Assembly: GCA_014584315.1 (NCBI GenBank) | Contig: JACTNA010000026.1 | Location: 1-64,000, forward strand | DNA length: 64,000 nt | Direction: 5' to 3' | Origin: Planctomycetota bacterium | GTDB lineage: Bacteria; Planctomycetota; Phycisphaerae; Phycisphaerales; UBA1924 | Shown here: one piece after another, positions 15,317-23,925 of the stretch | Layout: every line of letters starts with the position of its first letter | Position numbering within the stretch: position 1 is the first letter of the stretch | Translations under genes and position numbers: made by a program | Notes under the pieces: generated by a model | Seen by the model: only the letters and a program-made list of their open reading frames with translations | What the model was told of the DNA's origin: nothing | Databases searched by the model: none

Positions 15317-15787
15317 ATGGAGACGACGCTGATCATCCTGAAGCCCGACGCGGTGCAGCGGGGGCTGATGGGGCGGATTCTGGGGCGGTTCGAGGACAAG
15401 GGCCTCCAGATCGTCGGGTGCAAGATGATGCGGATCTCGCCGGAACTGGCGGCCCGCCACTACGAGGCCCACCGCGAGAGGCCGTTCTACCCGGGGCTGG
15501 TCAAGTTCATGACCAGCCAGCCCGTGCTGGTGCTGGCCGTCCGCGGCAACGGGGCGATCGGCGTCTGCCGCAAAATGATGGGGGCGACGTTCGGGTCGAA
15601 GGCCGAGCCGGGGACGATCCGCGGCGACTTCGGCGTCTCCAACAGTTTCAACCTGATCCACGGCTCGGACAGCCCGGAAGCGGCGGAGCGTGAACTGGGC
15701 CTGTTCTTCGCACCGGGCGAGGTGCTGACGTACGAGCGGGCTGTGGAGGGGTGGGTCTACGACCTCTCGGGCGGCAAGCCGGAGTGA
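15317..15787 (+). CDS. ndk: Nucleoside diphosphate kinase
   Basis: NDK transfers the gamma phosphate between nucleoside triphosphates and diphosphates through a phosphohistidine. The 156-residue product begins METTLIILKPDAVQRGLMG and has the active-site histidine in NLIHGSDS (His115), with the upstream GTIRGDFG nucleotide-binding segment. AGGAGG is placed 9 bases before the ATG. TATGGT at 15280-15285 is a possible -10 element. It is slightly longer than the usual 140-150 residues, with a short extra C-terminal tail. The call is firm. Confidence 0.97.
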   Translation: METTLIILKPDAVQRGLMGRILGRFEDKGLQIVGCKMMRISPELAARHYEAHRERPFYPGLVKFMTSQPVLVLAVRGNGAIGVCRKMMGATFGSKAEPGTIRGDFGVSNSFNLIHGSDSPEAAERELGLFFAPGEVLTYERAVEGWVYDLSGGKPE

Positions 15788-15838
15788 CAGCGGCGCGGGC
15801 GGGCGACGCTCGCCGTGCTGTCGAGCGATCGGCGTGGT

Positions 15839-16051
15839 TCAGCGGGCGGCGACGGCCGCGTCCGCGACGGCCGGCTCCTCGCTGACGATCTGGTCGGCGA
15901 TCTCTCGCCGGTGGATGTCCACGTCGCGCGGGAAGTCGAACGCGACTCTCACGCGCTCGCCCTTGATCGACGCGATGCGAACGACTCCGAGAGGGTGTCG
16001 CGGGTCGCCAATGACGACCTCCTCGCCCTCGCGCCGGGTGATGACAAGCAT
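15839..16051 (-). CDS. csrA: Carbon storage regulator CsrA
   Basis: CsrA dimers bind GGA motifs in mRNA leaders and control translation and stability. The 70-residue product starts MLVITRREGEEVVIGD and continues with VRIASIKGERVRVAFDFPRDVDIHRREI, the five-strand core of the family, with the RNA-contact residues near the start (LVITRR) and near the end of the core (VDIHRREI). The C-terminal tail is alanine-rich and longer than in E. coli (61 residues). GGAGG lies 8 bases before the ATG. It is convergent with ndk. A longer in-frame extension upstream is not credible. Confidence 0.95.
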   Translation of the reverse strand: MLVITRREGEEVVIGDPRHPLGVVRIASIKGERVRVAFDFPRDVDIHRREIADQIVSEEPAVADAAVAAR

Positions 16052-16218
16052 GTTGCCGCCTCCGAATACCCGCGGCGTCCAGCCACGGTCCACCGCACGG
16101 AGCATACCGGATCGGGGGTTCGACACAAACACTTTGTGCCCAGATGGTTGGATTGGCTCCTGCGATTCACGAGGACTTCGGGACGGGTTTCGTAAGGCAT
16201 GGGGGCCTGCCGGCCCGG

Positions 16219-16479
16219 TCACTCAACCGCCTCGACCCCCGAAACCTCGGGGACATGGGCTTTCAGGTTCCGCTCGATGCCCATCTGGAGGGTCATGGAT
16301 GCCGATGGGCAGCCGACGCAGGCACCGTGGAAGCGGATCCGGACGAGGCCGGACTGCGTGACGCCGACGAGTTCGAGGTCGCCCCCATCGGCCTGGACGG
16401 CGGGGCGAATCAGTTCGATGACGCGAGCGACGCGGTCGCGGAGCGTGGGGCTGTCAGATTGTGCGGCGGTCTTGGCCAT
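16219..16479 (-). CDS. NifU-like Fe-S cluster scaffold protein (C-terminal domain type)
   Basis: This 86-residue protein is a stand-alone NifU C-terminal domain. It has a helix (LRDRVARVIELIRPAVQADGGDLEL) followed by VRIRFHGACVGCPSASMTLQMGIERNLKAHVPEV. The CxxC pair (Cys54, Cys57) binds a [4Fe-4S] cluster for delivery to apoproteins. An alternative ATG lies six codons upstream at 16497. It diverges from the lipoprotein gene at 16557. Confidence 0.93.
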   Translation of the reverse strand: MAKTAAQSDSPTLRDRVARVIELIRPAVQADGGDLELVGVTQSGLVRIRFHGACVGCPSASMTLQMGIERNLKAHVPEVSGVEAVE

Positions 16480-16542
16480 GCTGCTGTCCGGTCGCATCGT
16501 GCGACGACGGATGGTAGTCCGGGAGGGGTCGGGGGGCGGGTG

Positions 16543-16548
16543 TAGACT
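16543..16548 (+). promoter_or_regulatory. Putative -10 (TAGACT) before the lipoprotein gene
   Basis: TAGACT ends 8 bases before the ATG at 16557 with no Shine-Dalgarno between them. It is the same arrangement as at 32214 and 59233. Confidence 0.45.
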
Positions 16549-16556
16549 CGGGCACC

Positions 16557-18074
16557 ATGAGCGTGAGGCGACAGGGCGGATGGTGTGCGGCGGTCGTGCT
16601 GGCGGCGTGCGTGGGGGCAGGGTGCGGCGGGACGGGAGGGACGGCCCGATCCGCCGATCCACTTGGAGACGCCCGCAACCCCAAACTCTCGACGAAGGCA
16701 CGCGTCGAGGCGGTCGGGCCGGCGTGGGAGGCCTCGGCGGGGAACGCCGCCGACCGCAACGTCACGCGCGAGGCACTCAAAGCGATCGCGTGGAGCCGGA
16801 GCGAGCCGCGCGATCTGCGCCTGGCTTCGTTGCGGGCCGTGCTTTCGGACCAGGAGCACGAGGCGGACTCCCGGCAACTGGTCTCGCTGATGCTCCCGCA
16901 CGAGCCTGACCGGGAGGTGGTCGCGCTGCTCGGGACCGTCGCCGCCCGGAACGGCTGGACGGAAGCGACGAGCGCGCTCGTGCGGAGCCTGTCGCGGCCG
17001 ATGCTGTCGGTGGCGGACCACGAGCGGGCGGAGTGGCGCGCGATCGAGGCGCTGCACCCGGGAAGGCCGGTCGAGGAGGTCGTGCTCGGGGTCTTCCTCG
17101 ACCCGAAAACCGATCCCGGGCCGGGCGACGCACGGTACGACGAGCGCGTGAGGGCGAGCGCATGGGACCTGCTCGGCCGGCTCGACCCGACGGGCGTGCG
17201 CCGCGCCGAGATGCTGACCACGATGGACACGTCCGGCGTGTCGGGGGAGTCCCGGGCGGCCGTCGAGGACATCCGCGCGGCGTTCCGCGATCTGGCGGCC
17301 GCCCCTGTGACGGGCGAGGAACTCAAGTGGCTCCGGGCGCTTCGCGACGGGTCGAAGCGCGAGAACTCGGCGTGGTGGGGGGAGGCGACGCGGGCGATCG
17401 CGTCGCTCGATGGGGAGCGGCGGCGCGGCCTGGGGCTGCGCCATGCGGAGCCGATCCGGTGGGCGACGGCGAACCGGCCCGAGTGGATCGCGGCCGGGCG
17501 GGGCGAGCTGCTGTCGGAGGTGCGGTCGCGCCTGGCCGATCGTCGGAACTACCGACGCGTCAAGGACGACACGGACTTCACGAGGCCGCATCCGGACCGG
17601 CTCTCGGACTGGGAGGAACGGCTGACGTGGGCGGACCTGCTGACCATCCTGTTGATCGACGATGCGCTGGCGGACGAGCGTGTGCGCCGCGAGTTGTTCC
17701 GTCAGGCGGACCTCGACCGCGACGACGGGACGACGGAGTACGGCGGGATCATCGAGTCGGATGCGGGGCGGGTGCGGGCGGTGCTGTTCGTCCCGCGGGC
17801 GAGCCAGCGCCGCCACGACCGCGAGTTCGTGGCGTCGCAGGACATGATCGACGCGAGCGATCGTGCGCTGGCTCACTATCACTTCCACGCCCAGAAGGCG
17901 CGGAACCGTGAGTTCGCGGGGCCGAGCGTGCCGGACCTGGTGACGGCGGCGCGGCTCGGGCGCACGAGCCTCGTCTTCACGAGCATCGACAGCGATCTGT
18001 TGAACGCAGACCTGTACCAGCCGGACGGCGTGCTGATCGACCTGGGCGAGGTCCGGCGGCCGCGGGGGGAGTGA
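16557..18074 (+). CDS. Putative lipoprotein with HEAT-like N-terminal half
   Basis: The 505-residue product has a lipoprotein signal with a lipobox VGAGC (Cys23) after a hydrophobic stretch, so it should be lipidated and attached to a membrane. Residues about 45-240 are helical and resemble HEAT-type repeats. The C-terminal half (about 260-505) is unrecognised and contains DLDRDDGTTEYGGIIE and HYHFHAQKARNREFAGPS. The ending includes GRTSLVFTSIDSDLLNADLYQPDGVLIDLG, which resembles a beta-sheet core. The next gene, for an M48-type protease, begins 15 bases downstream, so the two probably form an operon. Confidence 0.75.
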   Translation: MSVRRQGGWCAAVVLAACVGAGCGGTGGTARSADPLGDARNPKLSTKARVEAVGPAWEASAGNAADRNVTREALKAIAWSRSEPRDLRLASLRAVLSDQEHEADSRQLVSLMLPHEPDREVVALLGTVAARNGWTEATSALVRSLSRPMLSVADHERAEWRAIEALHPGRPVEEVVLGVFLDPKTDPGPGDARYDERVRASAWDLLGRLDPTGVRRAEMLTTMDTSGVSGESRAAVEDIRAAFRDLAAAPVTGEELKWLRALRDGSKRENSAWWGEATRAIASLDGERRRGLGLRHAEPIRWATANRPEWIAAGRGELLSEVRSRLADRRNYRRVKDDTDFTRPHPDRLSDWEERLTWADLLTILLIDDALADERVRRELFRQADLDRDDGTTEYGGIIESDAGRVRAVLFVPRASQRRHDREFVASQDMIDASDRALAHYHFHAQKARNREFAGPSVPDLVTAARLGRTSLVFTSIDSDLLNADLYQPDGVLIDLGEVRRPRGE

Positions 18075-18089
18075 GGCGCGGCGCCGGGC

Positions 18090-19598
18090 ATGATGCACCT
18101 GCTCGTCATCGCGGTCTTCATCGTGGGCAACCTCCGCGATGCGCTCGAGGTGGATGCTCCGAGCGGGCTGAGCCCGCCGGCGGCGGCGGTAGTGTCGCTC
18201 GCCCCGATGGCCGCGCTGGCGGCGCTCGTCTGGGTGTGGGCGTGGGCGTGCCGCCGGCGGCTGGACGCGACGCGGCACGTGCGCGACGCGCGTCGGGCGG
18301 AGCGTGTCGTCGCGTGGTCGAGGCCCGCGGCGGTGGGGTTGCACGCGTGGAACGTGCTGTGCGTCGGGTGGCTGGACGCGGTGCGCGCGGGCGTGGGCGA
18401 CCTGCTGCTGGTGGATGAGTTGCTGGCGGCCGCCCCGCCGCTCGTGGTGTTCGTCGCGGGGTGGTGGGCCATCTACCCGGTCGAGCGGCGGCTGCGCGAA
18501 GCGATGCTGATGCGACGCTTCGACGAGGGGATGCACGTGCTGACGCTCCCGACGAGGCGGGCGTTTGTGGCGCAGGCGGTGCGGCATCACGTACTGTTCG
18601 CGGCGGTGCCGGTCGCGCTGATCCTTGGATGGGCGGAGGCGGTGCTGTGGATCGCGGAATCGGCGGTGCTGGCCGATGAGGGCGTGAGGGCGTCGTCGCC
18701 CGGGCTGCCGGAGGCCCCGGGGTGGGCGTCCGCGCTGCCGGCGTGGGCGGTGAGGCCGGGGTTCGTTGCACCGGCACAGGGCGTGCTGCAACTGGCCGGC
18801 GTCGTCGTGGTGATCGCGTTGCTGCCGCTCGCGCTGCGATGGTTGTGGGACACGGTCCCGCTCGGACCCGGTGAGTTGCGCGACCGACTCGAATCGGTGC
18901 TGCGGGCGAACGGAGTTCGCGTGCGCGGGCTGCTGGTGTGGCGGACCGACGGAACGATGCTCAACGGCGCGGTCGTGGGCTTTCTCGGGCCGGCGCGGTA
19001 CGTGCTGCTGACGGACGCCCTGCTGGAGAGCCTGCCCGCGGAGGAGGTCGAGGCGGTGATGGCGCACGAGGTCGGGCACGTGCGGCATCGGCACGCGCCG
19101 TGGCTCGCCGCCGCGTTTCTCGGGAGCGCGACCGTTGCGGGCGCGGGCGCGAGCGCGGCGGGGCGGGTGCTGGGCGTCGATGCCGCGGACGGGTGGCCGG
19201 CCATCGGCGTCGTCATGGTCTCGCTCGCGGTCGGGCTTGCGGTGTTCGGGTTCGTCAGCCGTCGCTTCGAATGGCAGGCGGACGCATTCGCGGCCCGTAG
19301 CCTGAGCGAGAGCACGCACCCTCCGCCGGACCGGCCGGGAACGGTTTCCCACGAGGCGGCGAAGGCGATGGCGAGCGCGTTGGGGCGGGTGGCGATGCTC
19401 AACGGGTCGGAGCCGGAGCGGTTCTCGTGGCGGCACGGGTCGATCGGGCTGCGCCGGCGACGGCTGCGTGCGCTGGTCGGGGCGCGGTTCGACCGCCTGC
19501 CGATCGACGCGGTCGCCCGCCGCGTCAAACTCGCGAGCGCGGTCGTCGGAGCGACGGCGGTGGGGCTGCTGGTTGTCGAGGTCTGGCTCGCGTCGTGA
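18090..19598 (+). CDS. M48-family integral membrane zinc metalloprotease
   Basis: The 502-residue product has several N-terminal membrane helices (about 5-12, 33-52, 105-128, 170-195) and further ones near 250, 340, 370 and 480. The zinc motif is HEVGH (His326, Glu327, His330), and the third ligand is Glu394 in FEWQADAFAAR. The segment GTMLNGAVVGFLGPARYVLLTDALLESL is typical of M48 proteases such as HtpX and Ste24. The long helical N-terminus recalls the Ste24 type. It probably acts in membrane protein quality control; the substrate is unknown. It is convergent with the sulfotransferase gene. Confidence 0.88.
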   Translation: MMHLLVIAVFIVGNLRDALEVDAPSGLSPPAAAVVSLAPMAALAALVWVWAWACRRRLDATRHVRDARRAERVVAWSRPAAVGLHAWNVLCVGWLDAVRAGVGDLLLVDELLAAAPPLVVFVAGWWAIYPVERRLREAMLMRRFDEGMHVLTLPTRRAFVAQAVRHHVLFAAVPVALILGWAEAVLWIAESAVLADEGVRASSPGLPEAPGWASALPAWAVRPGFVAPAQGVLQLAGVVVVIALLPLALRWLWDTVPLGPGELRDRLESVLRANGVRVRGLLVWRTDGTMLNGAVVGFLGPARYVLLTDALLESLPAEEVEAVMAHEVGHVRHRHAPWLAAAFLGSATVAGAGASAAGRVLGVDAADGWPAIGVVMVSLAVGLAVFGFVSRRFEWQADAFAARSLSESTHPPPDRPGTVSHEAAKAMASALGRVAMLNGSEPERFSWRHGSIGLRRRRLRALVGARFDRLPIDAVARRVKLASAVVGATAVGLLVVEVWLAS

Positions 19599-19615
19599 TC
19601 GCGCAGGTCGCCCGG

Positions 19616-21085
19616 TCACTCCGCCAGCGCTTCGCGCAGCGGGCCGATGTGGGCCTCGTAGTGCGTGTGCCGGGCGACGGCGGTCTTGTAGATCGGGCGG
19701 CGGACCTGGTCGACGCTCGGCGTGAGGACGGGCCGATCGACGGCGTGGTGCTCGGTAACGGCGTCGTGCCACTCCAGACCGACGAACTCGATCAGGCGGC
19801 GCTTGGTCTCGTCGGGCCGCTCGACCATGGTCTCGTAGCGGAGTTCGAGGATGGGCAGGTCGAGGACCGCCGTCCAGTGGCGCATCACCTCGCGATACTC
19901 GGCGTACCAGCGTCCGACGGCGCGGAGTGAGCCGATGGAGACGTGCGGGCCGCCGAGGTCGTGGAAGTAGCACGAGAGACAGGTGTCGAGCGGGTCTCGG
20001 ACGCAGTGGACGACTCTCGCGCTGGGGAACGCGGCCCAGATCAGGCCGAGATGGAGGTAGTTCTGCGGGTTCTTGTCGCTGGCGCGCAGCGCGTCGGGGG
20101 CCGCGCGGCGCACGCGTTCGATCCACCGGCGAGCGAACCGCGTGAGAGGCCGCTCGGCGAGGCGGTCGAGCGCGAAGAGGTGCCACCGCCCGTCTTCGAC
20201 GCCGTGCTGGAGTTCGCCGACGAGCGTGTGGACGTCGCGCAACTCGCCCGCGCCGTGGAAGCGCGGGTGCGCCGAGAGCACCTGCTCGGTGAGCGTGGTG
20301 CCCGAACGGGGCATGCCGACGATGAAGACGGGCAGATCGCTCGTCTCGAGGCTCCGCGGGAGGGAGCGGATGCGCTCGGGGGTCCAGGCTTCGATCATGC
20401 GGCGGACGGAGGCGGAGTACTCGTCGATGTCGGGGCGTTCGCCCTTGATGCGGTTGGCTTCGTCGAAGGCGGCGAAGGCCTCGTCGTACCGCTTGAGATG
20501 GTCGAGCAGATTGCCGAGAATGAAGAGCGAGGAGATGCGCTGCGGTTTCGGCACGTCCGACGCGGCGCCCGCCCGGCGAAGGACATCGACGGCCTGCTCC
20601 TCGCGGCCGACACGCCGAGCCGACTGGCCGAAGGCGATGGCGACCGCGATGTGCGGCGGGTCGTCGCCGAGGAAGGGCTCGACGGCGGCGGCGGCCTCGT
20701 CGTAGCGCCGAGCCTGGAAGAGGACTTCGGATCGGGCGGCGGCCAGGCCGAGGTGGTCGGGCCGGCGTGCGACGGCGGCGTCCAGCACGCCCAGGGCCTC
20801 GTCGTACCGCCCTTCGCGGTTGTAGGTCATCGCGAGGAGTTGGAGGAGTTCCGGGTCGTCGGGCGCGATCTCGACGCCGCGCCGCGCGTGCTGCCTGGCG
20901 TCGGCGTAGCGGCCGAGCGCGTTGAGGCACAGCCCCATGAGGTGCCAGGCCCTCGGATTCGTCTTCTCGCGTCGGAGCGCGTCGCGGCAGACGCCCTCCG
21001 CGCCGAGCGGGTCGCCGCTCAGGTAGAGCCGGAGGGCCTCGTGCAACTGCGGCGAGGGTCGAGCGGGCGCGGGTCTCGGAGGCAT
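19616..21085 (-). CDS. TPR-sulfotransferase fusion protein
   Basis: The 489-residue product has tetratricopeptide repeats in its first half (about residues 12-215; for example ALGRYADARQHARRGVEIAPDDPELL and YDEALGVLDAAVARRPDHLGL). A sulfotransferase domain follows, with the PAPS 5'-phosphosulfate loop GMPRSGTTLTEQVLSAHP at about 257-274 and the 3'-phosphate region SARVVHCVRDPLDTCLSCYF. Such fusions sulfonate unknown carbohydrate or peptide acceptors, with TPRs as a protein-binding platform. The ATG at 21085 is preferred to 21151, which would overlap the divergent M20 gene. Confidence 0.9.
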   Translation of the reverse strand: MPPRPAPARPSPQLHEALRLYLSGDPLGAEGVCRDALRREKTNPRAWHLMGLCLNALGRYADARQHARRGVEIAPDDPELLQLLAMTYNREGRYDEALGVLDAAVARRPDHLGLAAARSEVLFQARRYDEAAAAVEPFLGDDPPHIAVAIAFGQSARRVGREEQAVDVLRRAGAASDVPKPQRISSLFILGNLLDHLKRYDEAFAAFDEANRIKGERPDIDEYSASVRRMIEAWTPERIRSLPRSLETSDLPVFIVGMPRSGTTLTEQVLSAHPRFHGAGELRDVHTLVGELQHGVEDGRWHLFALDRLAERPLTRFARRWIERVRRAAPDALRASDKNPQNYLHLGLIWAAFPSARVVHCVRDPLDTCLSCYFHDLGGPHVSIGSLRAVGRWYAEYREVMRHWTAVLDLPILELRYETMVERPDETKRRLIEFVGLEWHDAVTEHHAVDRPVLTPSVDQVRRPIYKTAVARHTHYEAHIGPLREALAE

Positions 21086-21129
21086 GACGGATGGCAGGGT
21101 AGCGGGCGGGCGTCGGGGAGCAAAGGGCC

Positions 21130-21135
21130 TACGGT
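21130..21135 (+). promoter_or_regulatory. Putative -10 (TACGGT) of the arginine operon
   Basis: TACGGT ends 6 bases before the ATG at 21142, with no Shine-Dalgarno. It would serve the five-gene operon ending at 27700 and produce a leaderless message. Confidence 0.35.
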
Positions 21136-21141
21136 TGCTCC

Positions 21142-22374
21142 ATGCCAACAAACGGCGCGGTGGGATTGTCGGAACGCGAGCACGCCCTCTGCCGCGCCGT
21201 CGAGCGCCGGCGCGATGACCTGCTCGCGGACCTGCGGCTGCACGTCGGGCTGCCGACCGGCGGGAACAACGCGCCCGCGCTCGACGAGACGCGCGAGCGG
21301 CTCACGGACCGCCTGCGGGCGATCGGCGCGACGGTCGAGTTGATCCCCGGTGATCCGAGGCCCGACTGGCTCTACGGGCAGTCGGCATCCGGTTCGATCC
21401 CGCCGACGGCCGTCTGCCGCAAGCGGTCGAAGCGGGCCGGCGCGCCGCGCGTTCTGCTGGTGGGACACCTGGACACGGTGCATGATCCGGCCGGACCCTT
21501 CCGCGAGTTGACGATCAGCGCGGACGGCAAGACCGCGACAGGTCCCGGGTGCGTGGACATGAAGGGCGGGCTGGTGATCCTGGTGGCCGCGCTCGAGTCG
21601 CTGGTCGAGGCCGGCATCGACGCCGAGTGGACGGTCGTCTTCAACAGCGACGAGGAGACGGGGTCGTACCACTCGGACGCGGTGCTGGCGGCGGAGGCGG
21701 CGAAGCACGACGCGGGGCTGGTGGTCGAGCCTGCGCTGCCGGGCGGTGCGCTGGCGGTCGAGCGGATGGGGTCGGGTCAGTTCTGCCTGCGGACGTTCGG
21801 GCGATCGGCGCACGTCGGACGCGACTTCACCTCAGGCGTGTCGGCCGTGACCGCGCTCGCCCGGTGCCTGATCTCGATCGCGGAGATGGCCGACCCGGGT
21901 CGGGGGATGATCGCGAGCGTCGGGCCGCTCGAGGGCGGCACGGTGACGAACGCGGTGCCGGATCGGGCGCGGGCGTGGGGCAACGTGCGGTTCGCAACGC
22001 AAGAGGCCGCCGCGACGCTGGCCACGAAGCTCGATGCGCTGGCAACGGGCGCGGACGCCATGCCGCGCGTCGAGGTGCTGAGCAGTTTCAACCGGCCCGC
22101 CAAGCCCCTGACGCCCGGAACGAGCGCGCTGGCGGACCTGGCGCGTGCGGCCGCGGAGGGGCTGGGGCAGTCGCTGCCGTTCGCGAAGACCGGCGGCGTC
22201 TGCGACGGCAACCAGTTGCAGGCGTGCGGGCTGCCGACGATCGACACGCTGGGCGTTCGCGGCGGCGGGCTGCACACGCCGGAGGAGTGGATCGAACTGG
22301 CGAGCCTCGTGGAACGGTGCCAGTTGCTGGGTGTGGTTGTTTCGCGGCTGTCCGAGGGCCGATTGAAGGTGTGA
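21142..22374 (+). CDS. M20 family zinc amidohydrolase, possible succinylglutamate desuccinylase
   Basis: The 410-residue product belongs to the carboxypeptidase G2/ArgE/DapE branch of M20. It has GHLDTVH (zinc His), GPGCVDMKGG (bridging Asp), NSDEETGS (catalytic Glu-Glu) and a lid domain with SAHVG and NAVPDRARAWGNVRF. These enzymes remove acyl groups from amino acids; DapE removes a succinyl group. Being the first gene of an operon with astA and astD, it could take the place of AstE, the M14-type desuccinylase, which is not seen here. That role is inferred from context. A simple peptidase or N-acetylornithine deacetylase role is the alternative. Confidence 0.88.
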   Translation: MPTNGAVGLSEREHALCRAVERRRDDLLADLRLHVGLPTGGNNAPALDETRERLTDRLRAIGATVELIPGDPRPDWLYGQSASGSIPPTAVCRKRSKRAGAPRVLLVGHLDTVHDPAGPFRELTISADGKTATGPGCVDMKGGLVILVAALESLVEAGIDAEWTVVFNSDEETGSYHSDAVLAAEAAKHDAGLVVEPALPGGALAVERMGSGQFCLRTFGRSAHVGRDFTSGVSAVTALARCLISIAEMADPGRGMIASVGPLEGGTVTNAVPDRARAWGNVRFATQEAAATLATKLDALATGADAMPRVEVLSSFNRPAKPLTPGTSALADLARAAAEGLGQSLPFAKTGGVCDGNQLQACGLPTIDTLGVRGGGLHTPEEWIELASLVERCQLLGVVVSRLSEGRLKV

Positions 22375-22436
22375 GCGCGCCCGCTGGACGGCGTGGAGCC
22401 GTGCGGCCAAGGATGCCCCGCGGGGAAAGGACCGAT

Positions 22437-23894
22437 ATGTCGCAGACCGTGCAGACGCCGACGACGCAGGGGAGCCAGTTGCACGCCAGCCCGGCGGTTC
22501 GGGAGGCGATCGGTGTGCTGCGCGAGGAGGTTCGGCGGCGCAGCGCGACGATCACCGGCCCGCGAGCGGGGCGCGAGGAGTTGCGCGAGGCGTACGCGGA
22601 CCTGCTGAAGCGGGCGAAGCGGGTGCGCGGGCGCGACCTGCTGTACCCCTACGTCGGCTCGGGCGTGGGGAACGGCGCGCTGGTCGAACTCGCCGACGGG
22701 TCGGTGAAGTGGGACATGATCTGCGGGATCGGGGTCCACTTCTTCGGGCACTCGGACGAGGAGTTGATCGCGGCGGGCGTCGAGGGCGCGCTCGAGGACA
22801 CGCTCCAGAACGGGAACCTCCAGACGAACTTCGAGGCGTACCGCTTCGGCGAGACGCTGCTGGCGGAGGCGTCTCGCTGCACGAGGCTGGCGCACTGCTA
22901 TGCCTCGCCGACCGGCGCGCTGGCGAACGAGAACGCGCTGAAAGTCTGCTACCAGAAGCACGCGCCCGCGAGTCGGGTGCTGGCGTTCAAGGACTGCTTC
23001 ATGGGGCGGACGGTGACGCTCTCGCAGATCGGCGATGCAGCGGCCAACCGCGTCGGCCTGCCGCTGAACACGCTCGTGGACTACGTCCCGTTCTACAGCG
23101 AGGCGGTCGCGGAGCGCGTCGGGCAGGCGAAGCACATCGCGATGATCGTGGATCATGTCCGGTCGTACGCGGAGCGGTATCCGCGCCAGCACGCGTGCTT
23201 CATCATGGAACTGGTGCAGGGCGAGGGCGGGTTCAACACCGCGCCGCCCGAGTTCTTCCTCGCGTTGATCGAGGTTTGTCGGGCGAACGGCATCGCCGTC
23301 TGGGCGGACGAGGTGCAGACGTTCGGGCGCACGACGGCGATGTTCGCCGCCGAGGCGCTGGGCATCGGCGAGCACGTGGACGTGATGACCGTCGGCAAGA
23401 TGTCGCAAGTGTGCGCGACGCTCTACACGCCCGAGTACAACCCCGGACCGGGGCTGCTCTCGGCGACGTTCACGGGCGCGGGGCCGGCGTTCACCGTCGG
23501 GCGCAGGATCATCGAGCGGCTGCGCGACGGGGACTACTACGGCGCGGGCGGGCGCATCGCGCAGCATCACGCGGCCTTCCGCGAGCACGTGCGCGCGCTC
23601 GCCGCGAAGCGCCCGGACTGGTTCCCTCCGGTGGCCGACGGCGTGCTGACGCCCGCGCCGAAGGGGATCGTGGGCGGGATCGGCGGCATGATGCGGTTCA
23701 GCCCGTTCGGCGGGATCAAGGAGCGTGTGACGAAGGCGTGCCGCACCTGCTTCGATGAGGGCGTGATCCTGTTCTACTGCGGGCACGGGCCGTACCACCT
23801 GCGGATGCTGCCGCCGCTGGGCGTGATGCGGCTCGAGGACTGGCCGCGCGTGTTCGAGTGCGTGGAGCGTGGGTTGGCGAAGGCGGCGTCGTAA
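22437..23894 (+). CDS. Class III PLP aminotransferase (AstC-like role)
   Basis: The 485-residue enzyme has the class III core: CYASPTGALANENALKVCYQ, FIMELVQGEGGF, VWADEVQTFGRT and the PLP lysine in MTVGKMSQ (Lys321). It is longer than AstC or ArgD (about 400). The lysine motif and the following TLYTPEYNPGPGLLSATFTGAG resemble lysine 6-aminotransferase-type omega-aminotransferases. Between the M20 hydrolase and astA, it most likely converts N2-succinylornithine to succinylglutamate semialdehyde. AAAGGA precedes the ATG; the gap to the upstream gene is 62 bases. The substrate is inferred. Confidence 0.88.
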   Translation: MSQTVQTPTTQGSQLHASPAVREAIGVLREEVRRRSATITGPRAGREELREAYADLLKRAKRVRGRDLLYPYVGSGVGNGALVELADGSVKWDMICGIGVHFFGHSDEELIAAGVEGALEDTLQNGNLQTNFEAYRFGETLLAEASRCTRLAHCYASPTGALANENALKVCYQKHAPASRVLAFKDCFMGRTVTLSQIGDAAANRVGLPLNTLVDYVPFYSEAVAERVGQAKHIAMIVDHVRSYAERYPRQHACFIMELVQGEGGFNTAPPEFFLALIEVCRANGIAVWADEVQTFGRTTAMFAAEALGIGEHVDVMTVGKMSQVCATLYTPEYNPGPGLLSATFTGAGPAFTVGRRIIERLRDGDYYGAGGRIAQHHAAFREHVRALAAKRPDWFPPVADGVLTPAPKGIVGGIGGMMRFSPFGGIKERVTKACRTCFDEGVILFYCGHGPYHLRMLPPLGVMRLEDWPRVFECVERGLAKAAS

Positions 23895-23925
23895 TCGTCG
23901 GCAGTCGGCGTGCAGGGAGGCTCGT

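Noticed and set aside
16410..20930. Minus-strand open frame of about 1500 codons across four genes
   Set aside because: It runs antisense to the lipoprotein and M48 genes and out of frame through the NifU and sulfotransferase genes; the composition is that of a shadow frame.
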